Notes: generated by a model not told the origin, from the sequence alone. A DNA stretch of 64,000 nt from Rhodobacteraceae bacterium HTCC2083 (GCA_000156115.1 DS995276.1:3022178-3086177), one strand, 5' to 3'; numbered from the stretch's first letter, positions 1 through 9,052 are shown. Program-made: numbers and translations.

Positions 1-1856
1 CCTTTGAATACGTCCGCATATTTCGTCTGGAACGCTTCGCGAGTGACCGTCTGCTCGACCAATTCCGCGACTTCTTGCGTCGAGGGCCAGATGTCTTTCA
101 AGTAAACGTCTTTGCCATCCGCAGTCTGCGCGATTGGATCAGTTGCGAGGTTGATATCCATCGTACCCGCAATCGCATACGCCACAACGAGGGGTGGCGA
201 CGCGAGGTAATTCGCACGCACATCTGGGCTGATACGGCCTTCAAAGTTGCGATTTCCGGACAGAACCGATGTTGCAACGAGATCGCCCTCATGGATGGCT
301 TTGCTTAGATCTTCTTGAAGCGGGCCAGAGTTACCTATGCAGGTCGTGCAACCATAACCAACAAGGTTAAAGCCAAGCGCGTCTAGATCGCCCTGCAATT
401 CAGCAGCTTCCAGATATGCTGTCACAACCTGCGAACCAGGTGCTAGGGATGTCTTGACCCAAGGCTTGCGATTTAAACCCAGCGCTGCAGCTTTGCGCGC
501 CACAAGGCCCGCGCCGATCATAACGTAAGGGTTGGATGTGTTGGTGCATGATGTAATGGAGGCGATAACAACTTTGCCGCTCTCCATAGAGTAATCTTGC
601 CCCGCAACCGCGACTTCTTTGCCCATGGGGCGCTTGAACGTCTCTTCCATTTCCTTGCGGAACGCTTCTTTCGCGCCTGTCAGGGCCACGTAGTCCTGTG
701 GACGCTTGGGGCCAGAAATCGCAGGCACGATTGTACCCATGTCGAGGGACAATGTGTCTGTGTAGATCGGCGCATAGTCGTCGCCACGCCAGAAACCGTT
801 CTCTTTTGCATAGGCTTCAACCAATGCTATCCGGTCCTCATCGCGACCCGTAGTGCGCAGATAACGCAGTGTTTCGTTGTCGATGGGGAAGAAGCCACAT
901 GTCGCTCCATACTCTGGGGCCATGTTGGCGATTGTGGCACGATCCGCAAGTGGCAACGTGTCGAGACCTTTGCCGTAGAACTCAACGAACTTCCCAACAA
1001 CACCCTTTTCACGAAGCATTTCAACGACTTTGAGAACAAGGTCCGTTCCTGTCGTGCCTTCCATCATTGCGCCCGTCAGCTCGAAGCCGATGACTTCTGG
1101 GATCAACATGGAAATCGGCTGGCCGAGCATGGACGCTTCCGCCTCGATTCCACCAACGCCCCAACCGAGAACAGCTGCACCGTTCACCATGGTTGTGTGG
1201 CTGTCCGTGCCCACAAGCGTGTCAGGGTAGGCAACTTCATCACCGTTCTGGTCCACGTCGGTCCAAACCGTTTGGCTGAGATACTCAAGGTTCACTTGGT
1301 GACAAATACCTGTGCCTGGAGGAACAACGCGGAAGTTTGAAAACGCGGACTGGCCCCATTTCAGGAATGTGTAACGCTCCATATTGCGCTCATATTCGCG
1401 ATCCACGTTCATTTTGAAGGCGCGCGGGTTGCCGAATTCGTCAATCATTACAGAGTGGTCGATGACCAGATCAACAGGGTTCAGCGGGTTAATCTTTTGT
1501 GGATCACCGCCAAGGGACTTAATGCCGTCGCGCATCGCCGCCAGGTCAACCACGGCAGGAACGCCTGTGAAGTCCTGCATCAAAACGCGGGCAGGGCGAT
1601 ATGCAATCTCGCGTGGGTTTTTGCCACCGTTGGCACCCCATTCTGCAAATGCCTTGATGTCGTCAACGGAAACCGTCTTGCCATCTTCAAAGCGCAGCAT
1701 GTTTTCAAGCACTACTTTAAGCGCGGCGGGCAAGTTGGTGAAATCGCCAAGGCCTGCGTCTGTTGCGGCTGGGATGGAATAATAAGCGATGGATGCGTCG
1801 CCGATCTTGAGAGTCTTGCGGGTCTTGCTGGTGTCCTGACCGACTGTGATGGGCAT
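1..1856 (-). CDS. acnA: Aconitate hydratase A (partial, C-terminus beyond window)
   Basis: TCA-cycle enzyme converting citrate to isocitrate through a [4Fe-4S] cluster. About 618 of the usual ~890 residues lie in the window; the gene runs off the left edge. The cluster ligands are visible: Cys437 in a TSCTNTSNP motif and Cys503 and Cys506 in [12 protein letters not shown], close to the E. coli AcnA positions. The family block [20 protein letters not shown] is present near residue 90. The ATG at 1854-1856 was chosen because an AGGAGG Shine-Dalgarno sequence lies just upstream (1862-1867). It is divergent from the DUF1223 gene; a palindromic site lies about 90 bases upstream. No defect seen in the visible part. 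Confidence 0.96.
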   Translation of the reverse strand, partial: MPITVGQDTSKTRKTLKIGDASIAYYSIPAATDAGLGDFTNLPAALKVVLENMLRFEDGKTVSVDDIKAFAEWGANGGKNPREIAYRPARVLMQDFTGVPAVVDLAAMRDGIKSLGGDPQKINPLNPVDLVIDHSVMIDEFGNPRAFKMNVDREYERNMERYTFLKWGQSAFSNFRVVPPGTGICHQVNLEYLSQTVWTDVDQNGDEVAYPDTLVGTDSHTTMVNGAAVLGWGVGGIEAEASMLGQPISMLIPEVIGFELTGAMMEGTTGTDLVLKVVEMLREKGVVGKFVEFYGKGLDTLPLADRATIANMAPEYGATCGFFPIDNETLRYLRTTGRDEDRIALVEAYAKENGFWRGDDYAPIYTDTLSLDMGTIVPAISGPKRPQDYVALTGAKEAFRKEMEETFKRPMGKEVAVAGQDYSMESGKVVIASITSCTNTSNPYVMIGAGLVARKAAALGLNRKPWVKTSLAPGSQVVTAYLEAAELQGDLDALGFNLVGYGCTTCIGNSGPLQEDLSKAIHEGDLVATSVLSGNRNFEGRISPDVRANYLASPPLVVAYAIAGTMDINLATDPIAQTADGKDVYLKDIWPSTQEVAELVEQTVTREAFQTKYADVFK

Positions 1857-1920
1857 ATCTGCCTCCTATTTAGGTCCAAATTTGAATGAAGTTGGGCGCT
1901 AATTGCCCTATGTGGGCAGC

Positions 1921-1960
1921 GCAATCAAGAGCAATCAAGCGCAATGTATACCATTGTACA
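1921..1960. promoter_or_regulatory. Candidate operator and 10-bp tandem repeat upstream of acnA
   Basis: The divergent acnA/DUF1223 intergenic region holds TGTATACCATTGTACA at 1945-1960, with TGTA/TACA half-sites, directly preceded by two 10-base direct repeats of GCAATCAAG followed by A or C (1921-1940). The half-sites resemble those bound by GntR- or LacI-type regulators, but no regulator can be named from the sequence. Inference only; the site is imperfect. Confidence 0.3.
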
Positions 1961-2090
1961 CTAAAATTGTAGAAAATTAAAGCCAGAGTGTTACGGATGC
2001 TCGCGTGTCTCTCGCAAAAGGGTGATTGGTCATTTCTATGCATTGCTTCTATCTAGGATCCAACGCAACGGATTATACGGATCTATCCTA

Positions 2091-2780
2091 ATGAAAAAGC
2101 TATCAATACTCATTGCTACACTTTGGATCGGTCTTTCTGGGATTGTTTATGCGCAATCTCAACCTGTTGTTATTGAATTGTTTACTTCGCAGGGCTGTTC
2201 TTCGTGCCCACCCGCGGACGCATTGATGCACAAACTTGCAGCGCGCAGCGATGTGATCGCTTTGTCCATGCATGTGGATTATTGGGATTATATCGGCTGG
2301 AAGGATGAATTTGGCCGTCCTGAGAATGCTGCGCGTCAACGCTCTTATGCGGCAGCGGGTGGTCGCCGCTCTGTGTATACGCCGCAAATGGTAATTGCAG
2401 GCGAGGATTCGGTTGTCGGCACGCATCCGATGGATGTGGCTGACCTGATTGCGAAGCACTCAAGATCGCAGAAAGATGTTGCGATGAAAGCCGTGCGCAC
2501 AGGCGAGAAGATCACGATTGCCGCAACCGCGCGACGTCCCGCAAAATACGAAGTGAAATTTGTGAGCTACGCGAACAAGCGGACGTCTGCGATCAAACGG
2601 GGTGAGAACGCGGGCAGAACGATCACCTATGTCAACGTCGTGTTGGACTACAAAACTGTGAAGAAGTGGGATGGCCGAGCGCCTTTGTCATTGGCCGCCA
2701 ATGCAGGGAAAGGTCCGATTGTTGTGCTGATCCAACGCGCGGGTCATGGACCGATCGAGGCTGCTGCTGCGCTGAACTAA
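2091..2780 (+). CDS. DUF1223 secreted thioredoxin-fold protein
   Basis: 229-residue exported protein. It has a signal peptide (MKKLSILIATLWIGLSGIVYA, cut after the Ala-Gln region), then the DUF1223 domain with FTSQGCSSCPPAD near residue 31, a CxxC motif typical of this thioredoxin-like family, and later YTPQMVIAG. The family function is unknown; a periplasmic thiol role is inferred from the motif. I start at 2091 rather than at an in-frame upstream ATG (2022) because that extension precedes a textbook signal peptide. Its last bases overlap the convergent acyltransferase gene by 4 nt. Confidence 0.85.
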   Translation: MKKLSILIATLWIGLSGIVYAQSQPVVIELFTSQGCSSCPPADALMHKLAARSDVIALSMHVDYWDYIGWKDEFGRPENAARQRSYAAAGGRRSVYTPQMVIAGEDSVVGTHPMDVADLIAKHSRSQKDVAMKAVRTGEKITIAATARRPAKYEVKFVSYANKRTSAIKRGENAGRTITYVNVVLDYKTVKKWDGRAPLSLAANAGKGPIVVLIQRAGHGPIEAAAALN

Positions 2781-3637
2781 GTGTTCTTCCAGCGCCTGTG
2801 AATCCAGAACCACTGGTGCATATTCTCGCGAATCAAGGCTTCTAGACCGTCGTTTACCGCCTGTGTCATGGTCTCTGCATCGCTGTGCGGAATTTCGGCC
2901 TGCACTGTGATTTTGAAATCTAACCCGTTCTCTTGCCGAATGGCGTAGATCGGGATCAGGGCAGCATTGTATTTCAAAGCAAGCTCTGCGGTGATCAATG
3001 ACGTGACAGCTGGTTTGCCAAAAAAGTTTAGCTTGCTGCCGCCGTAAGCGTGTAAGTCGGTCAAAATTCCTAGCACACCCCCCGACTTGATATGGCGGAC
3101 CATCTGCGACATGCCCTTGCGACCCTGTTCGAACATCGGGGTGCCAATGGTCGAGATTGATTTGACGTAGTGTTCGTTAAAATATGGGTTGGACATACGT
3201 CGATAGAGCGCGCCCATGTTGTGGCCTTTGGCAATCAGAGCAGCGCGGCTGACGTCATAATTGCCGAAGTGACCGGTGACGAGGATGACTGGACGGCCCT
3301 CAGCACGCGCTCGTTCCAGCGCTGTATACCCAGGGCCAGTGATTTTTGATTGTGTGGCGCGGGCAACGAAATCCTCGCCTGAATAAAGCTCTATCAAGGT
3401 ACGGCCCGCATTATTGGGGACATCTTTGCAAAGTTGCGCAACGTCTTGGTCGTTTAGGTCAGGCAGAACATGAGCAAGGTTCGCGCGAATGCGTTTGGGA
3501 TAGCCTGCAAGCGGCGAAACGATATTTTGCACCAACCAGCCCATCAAGCGCACTCGCGTCGCGTAGGGCAGGCTAAGCGCGAGACCAATCAAGCCACGCA
3601 GAAAAAGGTTAGTGATATATTGCGAAACGCGTTTCAT
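2777..3637 (-). CDS. Lysophospholipid/lipid A acyltransferase (LpxL/HtrB family)
   Basis: About 286 residues. The family transfers acyl chains to lipid A precursors (late acyltransferase) at the inner membrane. It has an N-terminal hydrophobic anchor (LFLRGLIGLALSLPYA), the catalytic HxxxxD-type block in VTGHFGNYDVSR, and a C-terminal HQWFWIHRRWK characteristic of the family. An in-frame TTG at 3673 would extend it by 12 residues and overlap the stop of the upstream hydratase gene (TTGA); the ATG at 3637 gives the usual N-terminus. Neither start has a strong Shine-Dalgarno sequence. It follows the hydratase genes on the same strand, probably co-transcribed. Confidence 0.82.
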   Translation of the reverse strand: MKRVSQYITNLFLRGLIGLALSLPYATRVRLMGWLVQNIVSPLAGYPKRIRANLAHVLPDLNDQDVAQLCKDVPNNAGRTLIELYSGEDFVARATQSKITGPGYTALERARAEGRPVILVTGHFGNYDVSRAALIAKGHNMGALYRRMSNPYFNEHYVKSISTIGTPMFEQGRKGMSQMVRHIKSGGVLGILTDLHAYGGSKLNFFGKPAVTSLITAELALKYNAALIPIYAIRQENGLDFKITVQAEIPHSDAETMTQAVNDGLEALIRENMHQWFWIHRRWKNT

Positions 3638-3669
3638 AGAGAGCGCTTTACTGGGCTTGGCCAAAAGGC

Positions 3670-4311
3670 TCAAGCGGTTGGCGCAGTTGCGATACCTGTT
3701 CCTATCATCGAATCCCGTGTGACCAATGCGGCAAGGGCGTCTTGTGACAGGTCTTCGGTTCCTTTAGGGCGCATGGGAATGACTACGTAGCGCATATCTG
3801 CGGTGCTGTCGTGGACCCGAATGCGCATGCGATCTGGTAAGGTGACCCCAAATTCTGACAGCACTTTGCGCGGTTCTTTGACTGTGCGCGATCGATAGGC
3901 GCGCGATTTATACCAATCCGGCGGTAGTCCCAGCAGATTGCGCGGATAGCAAGAACACAGGGTACAGACGACGATATTATGGGTGTCGGCTGTGTTCTCA
4001 AGCGCGATCAAATGCATCGGTCCGATATCAAAGCCCATTTCACGGCTCGCTGCAGAAGCATCGGCGAGAAGGCGTATCTTGAACTCAGGATCACACCACG
4101 CGCGCGCAACGACAGCGGCGCCAATGGCTGGGGATCTCGCATCCATCGCGTCGATTTGAGCGTTAATTTCCTCTGCTGTGGTGATGTCTTTTTCAACCAA
4201 TAGTTCGCGAACAGCAATTTCCATGGTCTGCCAATAGCTCAGCGGTGTGTCGTCGTCAGCGCGGTAGGGATGGCCTGAGGGGGACAGGTGGTCGTGATGA
4301 TCATGCGGCAT
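3670..4311 (-). CDS. Nitrile hydratase alpha-type subunit (or thiocyanate hydrolase gamma)
   Basis: 213-residue metal-binding catalytic subunit. The sequence VVCTLCSCYP places the metal-claw Cys116, Cys119, Ser120 and Cys121; the Thr in CTLCSC (instead of Ser) is the pattern of cobalt-type enzymes. The downstream block LLGLPPDWYKSRAYRSR and the C-terminal VIPMRPKGTEDLS are family-typical. A His-rich N-terminus (MPHDHHDH) follows the ATG chosen at 4311; a longer frame starts at 4344. The start overlaps the preceding gene by 11 nt, so the three genes look translationally coupled. Substrate (nitrile or thiocyanate) cannot be decided from the sequence. Confidence 0.9.
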   Translation of the reverse strand: MPHDHHDHLSPSGHPYRADDDTPLSYWQTMEIAVRELLVEKDITTAEEINAQIDAMDARSPAIGAAVVARAWCDPEFKIRLLADASAASREMGFDIGPMHLIALENTADTHNIVVCTLCSCYPRNLLGLPPDWYKSRAYRSRTVKEPRKVLSEFGVTLPDRMRIRVHDSTADMRYVVIPMRPKGTEDLSQDALAALVTRDSMIGTGIATAPTA

Positions 4312-4618
4312 GGGACTGGTCCATTTTCTCGATCCAATGTGCATAAATTTCAGCTTCGATCATATCGTCAGGGTTTTCTGCATTCTTGTCCCAAACGTCG
4401 CCTGCGCGAAACCGCACGCGGTAGAGCATGTGTTCTTTGGCAGGCAAACCGTAGGCGAGTTGCTCTGGGTTTTTGAATGGCGCAATTGCGCGCTCAATCG
4501 TGCCGGTTTTTCCGCGCAAATAGACGGGCGCTCTGACATGGCCGGGTGGCATAAGGGTGCGAATGCGTACGCTTGTGCCGACTGCAAGGGGTTCATTTGC
4601 CAAGGCTGGCGTCCCCAT
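4301..4618 (-). CDS. Nitrile hydratase beta-type C-terminal (SH3-like) subunit
   Basis: 105 residues matching the C-terminal half of nitrile hydratase beta: VGTSVRIRTLMPPGHVRAP, then RGKTGTIERA, and a LYRVRFRAGDVW segment, the SH3-like fold that contacts the alpha subunit. It lacks the helical N-terminal half, which is encoded by the separate gene at 4593-4937, with a 26-nt overlap in a different frame. Both parts have clean start and stop codons and well-conserved ends, so I read this as a genuine split subunit rather than a frameshift. The same division is known for thiocyanate hydrolase (ScnA/ScnB). Confidence 0.85.
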   Translation of the reverse strand: MGTPALANEPLAVGTSVRIRTLMPPGHVRAPVYLRGKTGTIERAIAPFKNPEQLAYGLPAKEHMLYRVRFRAGDVWDKNAENPDDMIEAEIYAHWIEKMDQSHAA

Positions 4619-4937
4619 ATGTTGCGCCGCGCGCTTTGACCTCAGCCATTTGGGCGGCTAGTTCTTCGGTAGTATATGCGCCGCTTTCGACTAGGTTTTG
4701 GTTTATGGAGGCGATCCAGCGCTCATAGTAGCTCATGGTCTCAAAGGCCTCTTCGCCCATGTCTTCCAAAACGCGCCGTAGGCCATCGACGGTGAAATAC
4801 CCTTTGCCGCTGCACAAAACCATCAAAGCGTCGACACGTTTTTCCCAAAGCGAAAAATCATGCTGATCGTCACAGATGGGGCCGGCGTCTTGGCCGCCCA
4901 TATCATGCCATCTACGGCCATCGGTTTTTGTATCCAT
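4593..4937 (-). CDS. Nitrile hydratase beta-type N-terminal subunit
   Basis: 114 residues corresponding to the helical N-terminal part of nitrile hydratase beta. It has HDMGGQDAGPI near the start (the usual beta subunit begins with a D-L/M-G-G motif), FSLWEKRVDALMVL, then SYYERWIASINQNLVESGAYTTEEL. It is the first gene of a three-gene run (beta-N, beta-C, alpha). Activator (P14K-like) proteins are related and somewhat similar in size, but the DMGG start and YYERW block favour the beta subunit. No separate cobalt activator gene is seen nearby. Confidence 0.8.
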   Translation of the reverse strand: MDTKTDGRRWHDMGGQDAGPICDDQHDFSLWEKRVDALMVLCSGKGYFTVDGLRRVLEDMGEEAFETMSYYERWIASINQNLVESGAYTTEELAAQMAEVKARGATYGDASLGK

Positions 4938-4990
4938 AACGAAACGCTAACAAAGCAGAAATCTTCTGTCTAGGGCGATGACTCAGCAGA

Positions 4991-6049
4991 TCACACGGCA
5001 TATGCCTCGACGCTTTCTAATAACAAGATTTCCCCACTTTGAGCGAGATCGCGCACGCCTGCAACCACCTCAGCCATGGCGATTTCACCGTCTTCTTCGC
5101 CAACTGTGCCGCGCTCTTCAATAGCTTCTCTCAGTTGATCGGCCATGCGGCCAGAAATGTTTGCCAATATGAAGTCTGCCGACGGTCTGGTCAGCTCATG
5201 GGTTGCACTGGCGAGGGCGGTCACCAAAGTGTCATTGTCCACCGATTTGAGCACCGAAGACACGTCGCGCGCGTCGACGCGTTCGACGATGTGCTTGAAC
5301 GTGAAGATGGCTTTGCGCACTTCGGTCGCAAATTCTTGATCCTCTTCATCAAGCCCAATAAGCATATCATCTCGCGTCACGCTACGCGATGAGTTCAAAA
5401 TGGCACCGATGCCATCAACGGGTTGGCTTTCAAAAGCGCGAATGGGTTCGTCTTCCACCTGCGCAATCAACGCGCGCCCGATACGATCCACGGCGTCGGG
5501 GGTCACAGAATTGGTCAAGGAGACCGCATATGTGATACGTCGCGCACGTTCACCTGGCATTTTACCAAGCATTCGCGCGGCTTTTTTCACATCAATCTTC
5601 GAAAGCAAAACAGCCGCAACTTCGATGCTTTCTTCCTCAATCAAAGTAAGCAGCTTTTCAGGCTCCAGCTCTTTCAGTTTGAGCCAAGGATCACCACTGG
5701 CCCTCACGCCGGATCGTTTGCGAATATGAGCAGCAGCACTGGCGCTGATCTTGCCATCAAGTGCATTGAGCGCGCCCGCGACACCCGCTGGAAAGGTGAG
5801 ACCGGTCTGTTCCAATTCATGCACAAATTCTTCGATCACTTCGACCAATGTGGTGCGGTCAATGCGCCGTAAACTGCCGATCTGATGGGTTAGTTCTGCC
5901 TGTAAATTTTCCGGTAAGGCATCTAGTTGCAGATTAGCCCCCTCGGACATCAAAAACTGCACAACGATTGCAGCCTTTTCAGCCGGATTTACGTTGCGCG
6001 CGACATGTGTGGCCGCTGCTTTTGTTGGGGTGATCTGGCCAAGTTGCAT
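4991..6049 (-). CDS. fliG: Flagellar motor switch protein FliG-like
   Basis: 352 residues with FliG architecture. The N-terminal helical domain carries NPAEKAAIVVQFLMSEGA. The middle domain contains EEESIEVAAVLLSKIDVKKAA, an equivalent of the family's HPQ-I-A-LA region, and LGKMPGERARRI. The C-terminal torque domain follows from about residue 235 with FTFKHIVERVDARDVSSVLK. FliG forms the rotor ring that transmits torque and switching in the flagellar motor. No other flagellar gene lies in the window; neighbours are the hydratase genes and purB, so it is an isolated copy. The C-terminal domain is divergent from the E. coli consensus but keeps an acidic/basic helix. Confidence 0.82.
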   Translation of the reverse strand: MQLGQITPTKAAATHVARNVNPAEKAAIVVQFLMSEGANLQLDALPENLQAELTHQIGSLRRIDRTTLVEVIEEFVHELEQTGLTFPAGVAGALNALDGKISASAAAHIRKRSGVRASGDPWLKLKELEPEKLLTLIEEESIEVAAVLLSKIDVKKAARMLGKMPGERARRITYAVSLTNSVTPDAVDRIGRALIAQVEDEPIRAFESQPVDGIGAILNSSRSVTRDDMLIGLDEEDQEFATEVRKAIFTFKHIVERVDARDVSSVLKSVDNDTLVTALASATHELTRPSADFILANISGRMADQLREAIEERGTVGEEDGEIAMAEVVAGVRDLAQSGEILLLESVEAYAV

Positions 6050-6161
6050 CTGGTGTTCGCCTGTTTAGCTGCTGTTACCGAGCGGTATGCGTCTAAACAA
6101 TGAACATCGGCTGAACGATATCGAAACATTCGCCCAGCCAAATGATTTATGCACTCAAACC

Positions 6162-7463
6162 TTAGCCAAACACGCGTTTGAAAATCGTGTCCACATGCTT
6201 GGTGTGATATCCAAGATCGAAATTCGCTTCAATTTGTTCAACGCCGAGCGCGGCAACGACTTCCTCATCGGCTAGCAACTCTTCTTTGAAATCGCAGCCC
6301 GTTTCCCAGACTTTCAACGCGTTGCGTTGCACCAACCGATAGGCATCTTCGCGGCTTGTACCTGCTTGGGTGAGGGCCAATAGGACGCGCTGGCTCATCA
6401 CAAGGCCAGGGAACTTGTTCATGTTCGCCATCATATTGTCGGGATAAACCAACAGCTTATTAATCACTGAGGTCAGACGCGCGAGGGCAAAATCTAGCGT
6501 GATTGTCGCGTCCGGGCCAATGTTACGCTCGACCGAGCTGTGCGAGATATCGCGCTCATGCCAAAGGGCAACGTTTTCCATTGCGGGCACTACAGTCATA
6601 CGTACAAGACGTGCAAGGCCTGTGAGATTTTCTGTCAACACCGGGTTCTTCTTGTGCGGCATCGCAGAAGAGCCCTTTTGACCCATCGAGAAAAATTCAG
6701 CCGCCTCAAGCACTTCAGTGCGCTGCATGTGACGAATTTCGGTCGATACATTCTCAATCGAGGAGGCCACAACACCAAGGGCAGCAAAGAACGCGGCATG
6801 GCGATCACGTGGGATTACTTGCGTCGAAATAGGCTCTGGCAAGAGGCCAAGCTGTGCGCAAACATGTTCCTCAACCGCAGGGTCAATGTTGGCGAATGTG
6901 CCGACAGCTCCGGAAATTGCACCTGTCGAAATCTCGTCACGCGCGGCCTTCAAGCGGGTAAGGTTGCGATCCATTTCCGCATAAAACCGCGCGAAGGTGA
7001 GACCCATTGTTGTCGGCTCTGCGTGAATACCGTGGCTGCGGCCGATGCGGATGGTGTCTTTATGCTCAAGCGCGCGTCGTTTCAACGCTGCAAGCAGGCC
7101 TTTGGTGTCTTCAATCAAAATATCTGCTGCGCGCACAAGCTGCACGTTAAAGCAGGTATCGAGAACGTCGGAACTGGTCATTCCCTGATGCACAAAGCGC
7201 GCTTCCTCGGAGCCCACATGCTCGGACAGATGTGTAAGGAAAGCGATCACGTCGTGTTTGGTGACTGCTTCAATCTCGTCAATGCGGGCGACATCGAATT
7301 CGACGTCTTTGGCTTTCCACACTGCTTGCGCGTTTTCGCGCGGGATCACACCGAGATCAGCCATAGCATCGCAAGCATGGGCTTCGATCTCATACCAAAT
7401 GCGGAATTTGCTTTCTGGCGACCAAATAGCGACCATATCGGGGCGGGAATAACGAGGGATCAT
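6162..7463 (-). CDS. purB: Adenylosuccinate lyase
   Basis: 433-residue purine enzyme that cleaves SAICAR to AICAR plus fumarate and adenylosuccinate to AMP plus fumarate. The fumarase/aspartase superfamily signature GSSAMPHKKNP is present, with the preceding flexible loop, and TSSDVLDTCFNVQL and GRSHGIHAEPTTMG as further active-site blocks. Length is normal. It is a single transcription unit, divergent from the small secreted protein gene at 7548; other purine genes of this window (purC-S-Q) lie 24 kb away. Confidence 0.97.
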   Translation of the reverse strand: MIPRYSRPDMVAIWSPESKFRIWYEIEAHACDAMADLGVIPRENAQAVWKAKDVEFDVARIDEIEAVTKHDVIAFLTHLSEHVGSEEARFVHQGMTSSDVLDTCFNVQLVRAADILIEDTKGLLAALKRRALEHKDTIRIGRSHGIHAEPTTMGLTFARFYAEMDRNLTRLKAARDEISTGAISGAVGTFANIDPAVEEHVCAQLGLLPEPISTQVIPRDRHAAFFAALGVVASSIENVSTEIRHMQRTEVLEAAEFFSMGQKGSSAMPHKKNPVLTENLTGLARLVRMTVVPAMENVALWHERDISHSSVERNIGPDATITLDFALARLTSVINKLLVYPDNMMANMNKFPGLVMSQRVLLALTQAGTSREDAYRLVQRNALKVWETGCDFKEELLADEEVVAALGVEQIEANFDLGYHTKHVDTIFKRVFG

Positions 7464-7547
7464 GCGCGATTGTCCTTTTCATGACTTTCAGCTGGCGTTT
7501 CGCTCTCTTAGTCTGGCGTTGATTTTGGTTCAAGCAGGGAGCGCGAT

Positions 7548-7898
7548 ATGAGACTTTTTGGCCTATTTGGTGCTGCGATGTTTCTCGCACTTGCGAATTT
7601 CACCTCAGCAGATCAGGAAAAGGATTGGCAAGAATTGAACGGTGCAGAAATCGAAAAAGCATTGACTGGAATAACCTTGGACTATGCTTTTGCTTGGCAA
7701 GAATTCCGAGCGAGCGGGAAGACTCTTTATAATTCTGGGGCAGGCAATTGGGGCATTTGGCGCGTCGAGGGTAATCAATATTGTAGCCAATGGTCGCTGC
7801 GTGATCTGTGGGGTTGTTATTGGGTGCTGCGCGCAGGCGATCACATTCGCTTTACGGGAAAACATGGTGACATCACGGATGGGCGCATCCGCAAATGA
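7548..7898 (+). CDS. Small secreted protein of unknown function
   Basis: 116 residues. An N-terminal signal peptide (MRLFGLFGAAMFLALANFTSA) precedes a small domain with two Cys and several Trp (GNWGIWRVEGNQYCSQWS, then LWGCYWVLRAGDHIRF). The Cys-Trp pattern and the beta-rich look resemble small periplasmic domains often seen in Rhodobacteraceae, but I do not recognise a named family. Its stop overlaps the start of the DUF6314 gene (ATGA), so the two are probably translated together. Confidence 0.7.
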   Translation: MRLFGLFGAAMFLALANFTSADQEKDWQELNGAEIEKALTGITLDYAFAWQEFRASGKTLYNSGAGNWGIWRVEGNQYCSQWSLRDLWGCYWVLRAGDHIRFTGKHGDITDGRIRK

Positions 7899-8311
7899 CA
7901 TTGAATCCGCAAGACTTTCTGGGCCAGTGGCAAGTGTCGCGTGTTATTGAGGATGCGTTGACATATAAAACGGCGACGTTTTCAGGGCGTGCTGAGATAT
8001 CAGATCAGGGCGATTGCTGGCTTTATGCAGAGGCAGGGCACTTGCAGATGCAAGGTGCCAAGCCGATGGTCGCAGAGCGTCGCTATCTTTGGCGCGCACA
8101 AGAATGCAGCGTTGATATCTTTTTTGAAGACGGGCGGTTTTTCCATCGGTTGGAATTGCAAGCAACGACGCAAGCCGCGCATTGGTGTGATCCTGATCAA
8201 TATGACGTCGCCTATGATTTCTCCGATTGGCCGCGCTGGCGCTCAACCTGGTTCGTGGCCGGTCCAAAAAAGAAATACGTCTTGAAAACGCAGTACTCTT
8301 TGGCACAATAG
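7895..8311 (+). CDS. DUF6314 family protein
   Basis: 138 residues with no signal peptide. The pattern FLGQWQVSRVIED, then ATFSGRAEI, YAEAGHLQMQG, RRYLWRAQ, FEDGRFFHRLEL, a Cys-Asp-Tyr block and W-VAGPKKKYVLKTQY matches DUF6314, a small lipocalin-like beta-barrel family of unknown function. It overlaps the upstream secreted-protein gene by 4 nt. bioY follows 78 bases downstream; no biotin-related role can be read from the sequence. Confidence 0.75.
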   Translation: MTLNPQDFLGQWQVSRVIEDALTYKTATFSGRAEISDQGDCWLYAEAGHLQMQGAKPMVAERRYLWRAQECSVDIFFEDGRFFHRLELQATTQAAHWCDPDQYDVAYDFSDWPRWRSTWFVAGPKKKYVLKTQYSLAQ

Positions 8312-8389
8312 AGCGAAAAGCGGTTTTGCACTTGCACTTGGCGAAGAGCCAAGAACATATGCTGCAACGCAATTTGACTGGAGAAAAAG

Positions 8390-8989
8390 ATGAACCTGTC
8401 TCTGAACAACAAAGTTTTAAGCGAGGTGCTCGCGCCACAAGAAGGCACGCAGCTGCTTTTGAAGAAGGCCGTATTGGTCATGGCGGGCATCGCTTTCCTT
8501 GCGATTGCCGCGAAAATCAAAGTGCCGATGTTTCCGGTCCCGATGACCATGGGTACCTTCGCGGTACTCACGATGGGCGCGGCCTACGGGGAGCGTTTGG
8601 GTCTTGTGACTATCCTTGGCTACATGTTGATCGGTGCGCTTGGCTTTGACATTTTTGCAGGCTCGTCCGCAGAGAACTTTGGCCTGACCTACATGAAGGG
8701 CGGCACAGGCGGCTATCTTGTTGGCTACGTTCTGGCGGTTATCGCGCTTGGCACATTGGCCCGCGCCGGTTGGGATCGCTCTGCGCTTAAAATGGCGGGT
8801 GCGATGTTGCTGGGCAATGCCTTGATCTATGTGCCGGGCCTGATCTGGCTGGGCATGCTTTATGGCTGGGACAAACCGATCTTACAGTGGGGTTTGACAC
8901 CTTTCTTGCTGGGCGATGTTCTAAAGCTAGCAATGGCCGCGATCATCCTGCCATTCGCATGGAAAATGGTAGGTCGTGCCCGCGATTAA
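8390..8989 (+). CDS. bioY: Biotin transporter BioY (ECF S-component)
   Basis: 199-residue integral membrane protein that binds biotin for uptake; some BioY proteins work alone, others with the ATPase/transmembrane pair BioMN. Six hydrophobic segments are visible. The family-typical start region is KVPMFPVPMTMGTFAVLTMGAAYGERLG, followed by FAGSSAENFGLTYMKGGTGGYLVGY. A GGAG Shine-Dalgarno sequence precedes the ATG at 8390. bioMN genes are not in the window. A strong terminator follows at 9014-9044. Confidence 0.95.
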   Translation: MNLSLNNKVLSEVLAPQEGTQLLLKKAVLVMAGIAFLAIAAKIKVPMFPVPMTMGTFAVLTMGAAYGERLGLVTILGYMLIGALGFDIFAGSSAENFGLTYMKGGTGGYLVGYVLAVIALGTLARAGWDRSALKMAGAMLLGNALIYVPGLIWLGMLYGWDKPILQWGLTPFLLGDVLKLAMAAIILPFAWKMVGRARD

Positions 8990-9013
8990 GCGTTCCTATA
9001 AAAGTAATTTGGA

Positions 9014-9044
9014 AAGGGCGTTGCAGGGATTGCAGCGCCCTTTA
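9014..9044 (+). terminator. Intrinsic terminator after bioY
   Basis: A 13-bp stem with one G-T wobble (AAAGGGCGTTGCA pairing with TGCAGCGCCCTTT) and a 5-base loop lies 24 bases after the bioY stop. Its A- and T-flanked ends could also serve the convergent hydrolase gene on the minus strand. Confidence 0.8.
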
Positions 9045-9052
9045 TCGTTTAT

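Noticed and set aside
597-1340. 247-codon open frame on the plus strand
   Set aside because: Antisense to acnA, whose Cys motifs and Shine-Dalgarno are clear; no family resemblance.
6540-7484. 314-codon open frame on the plus strand
   Set aside because: Lies fully opposite purB with its conserved signature; shadow frame.
8336-8352. Hairpin CTTGGC/GCCAAG between the DUF6314 gene and bioY
   Set aside because: No T-run and no BioR-like site; too weak to call a terminator or operator.
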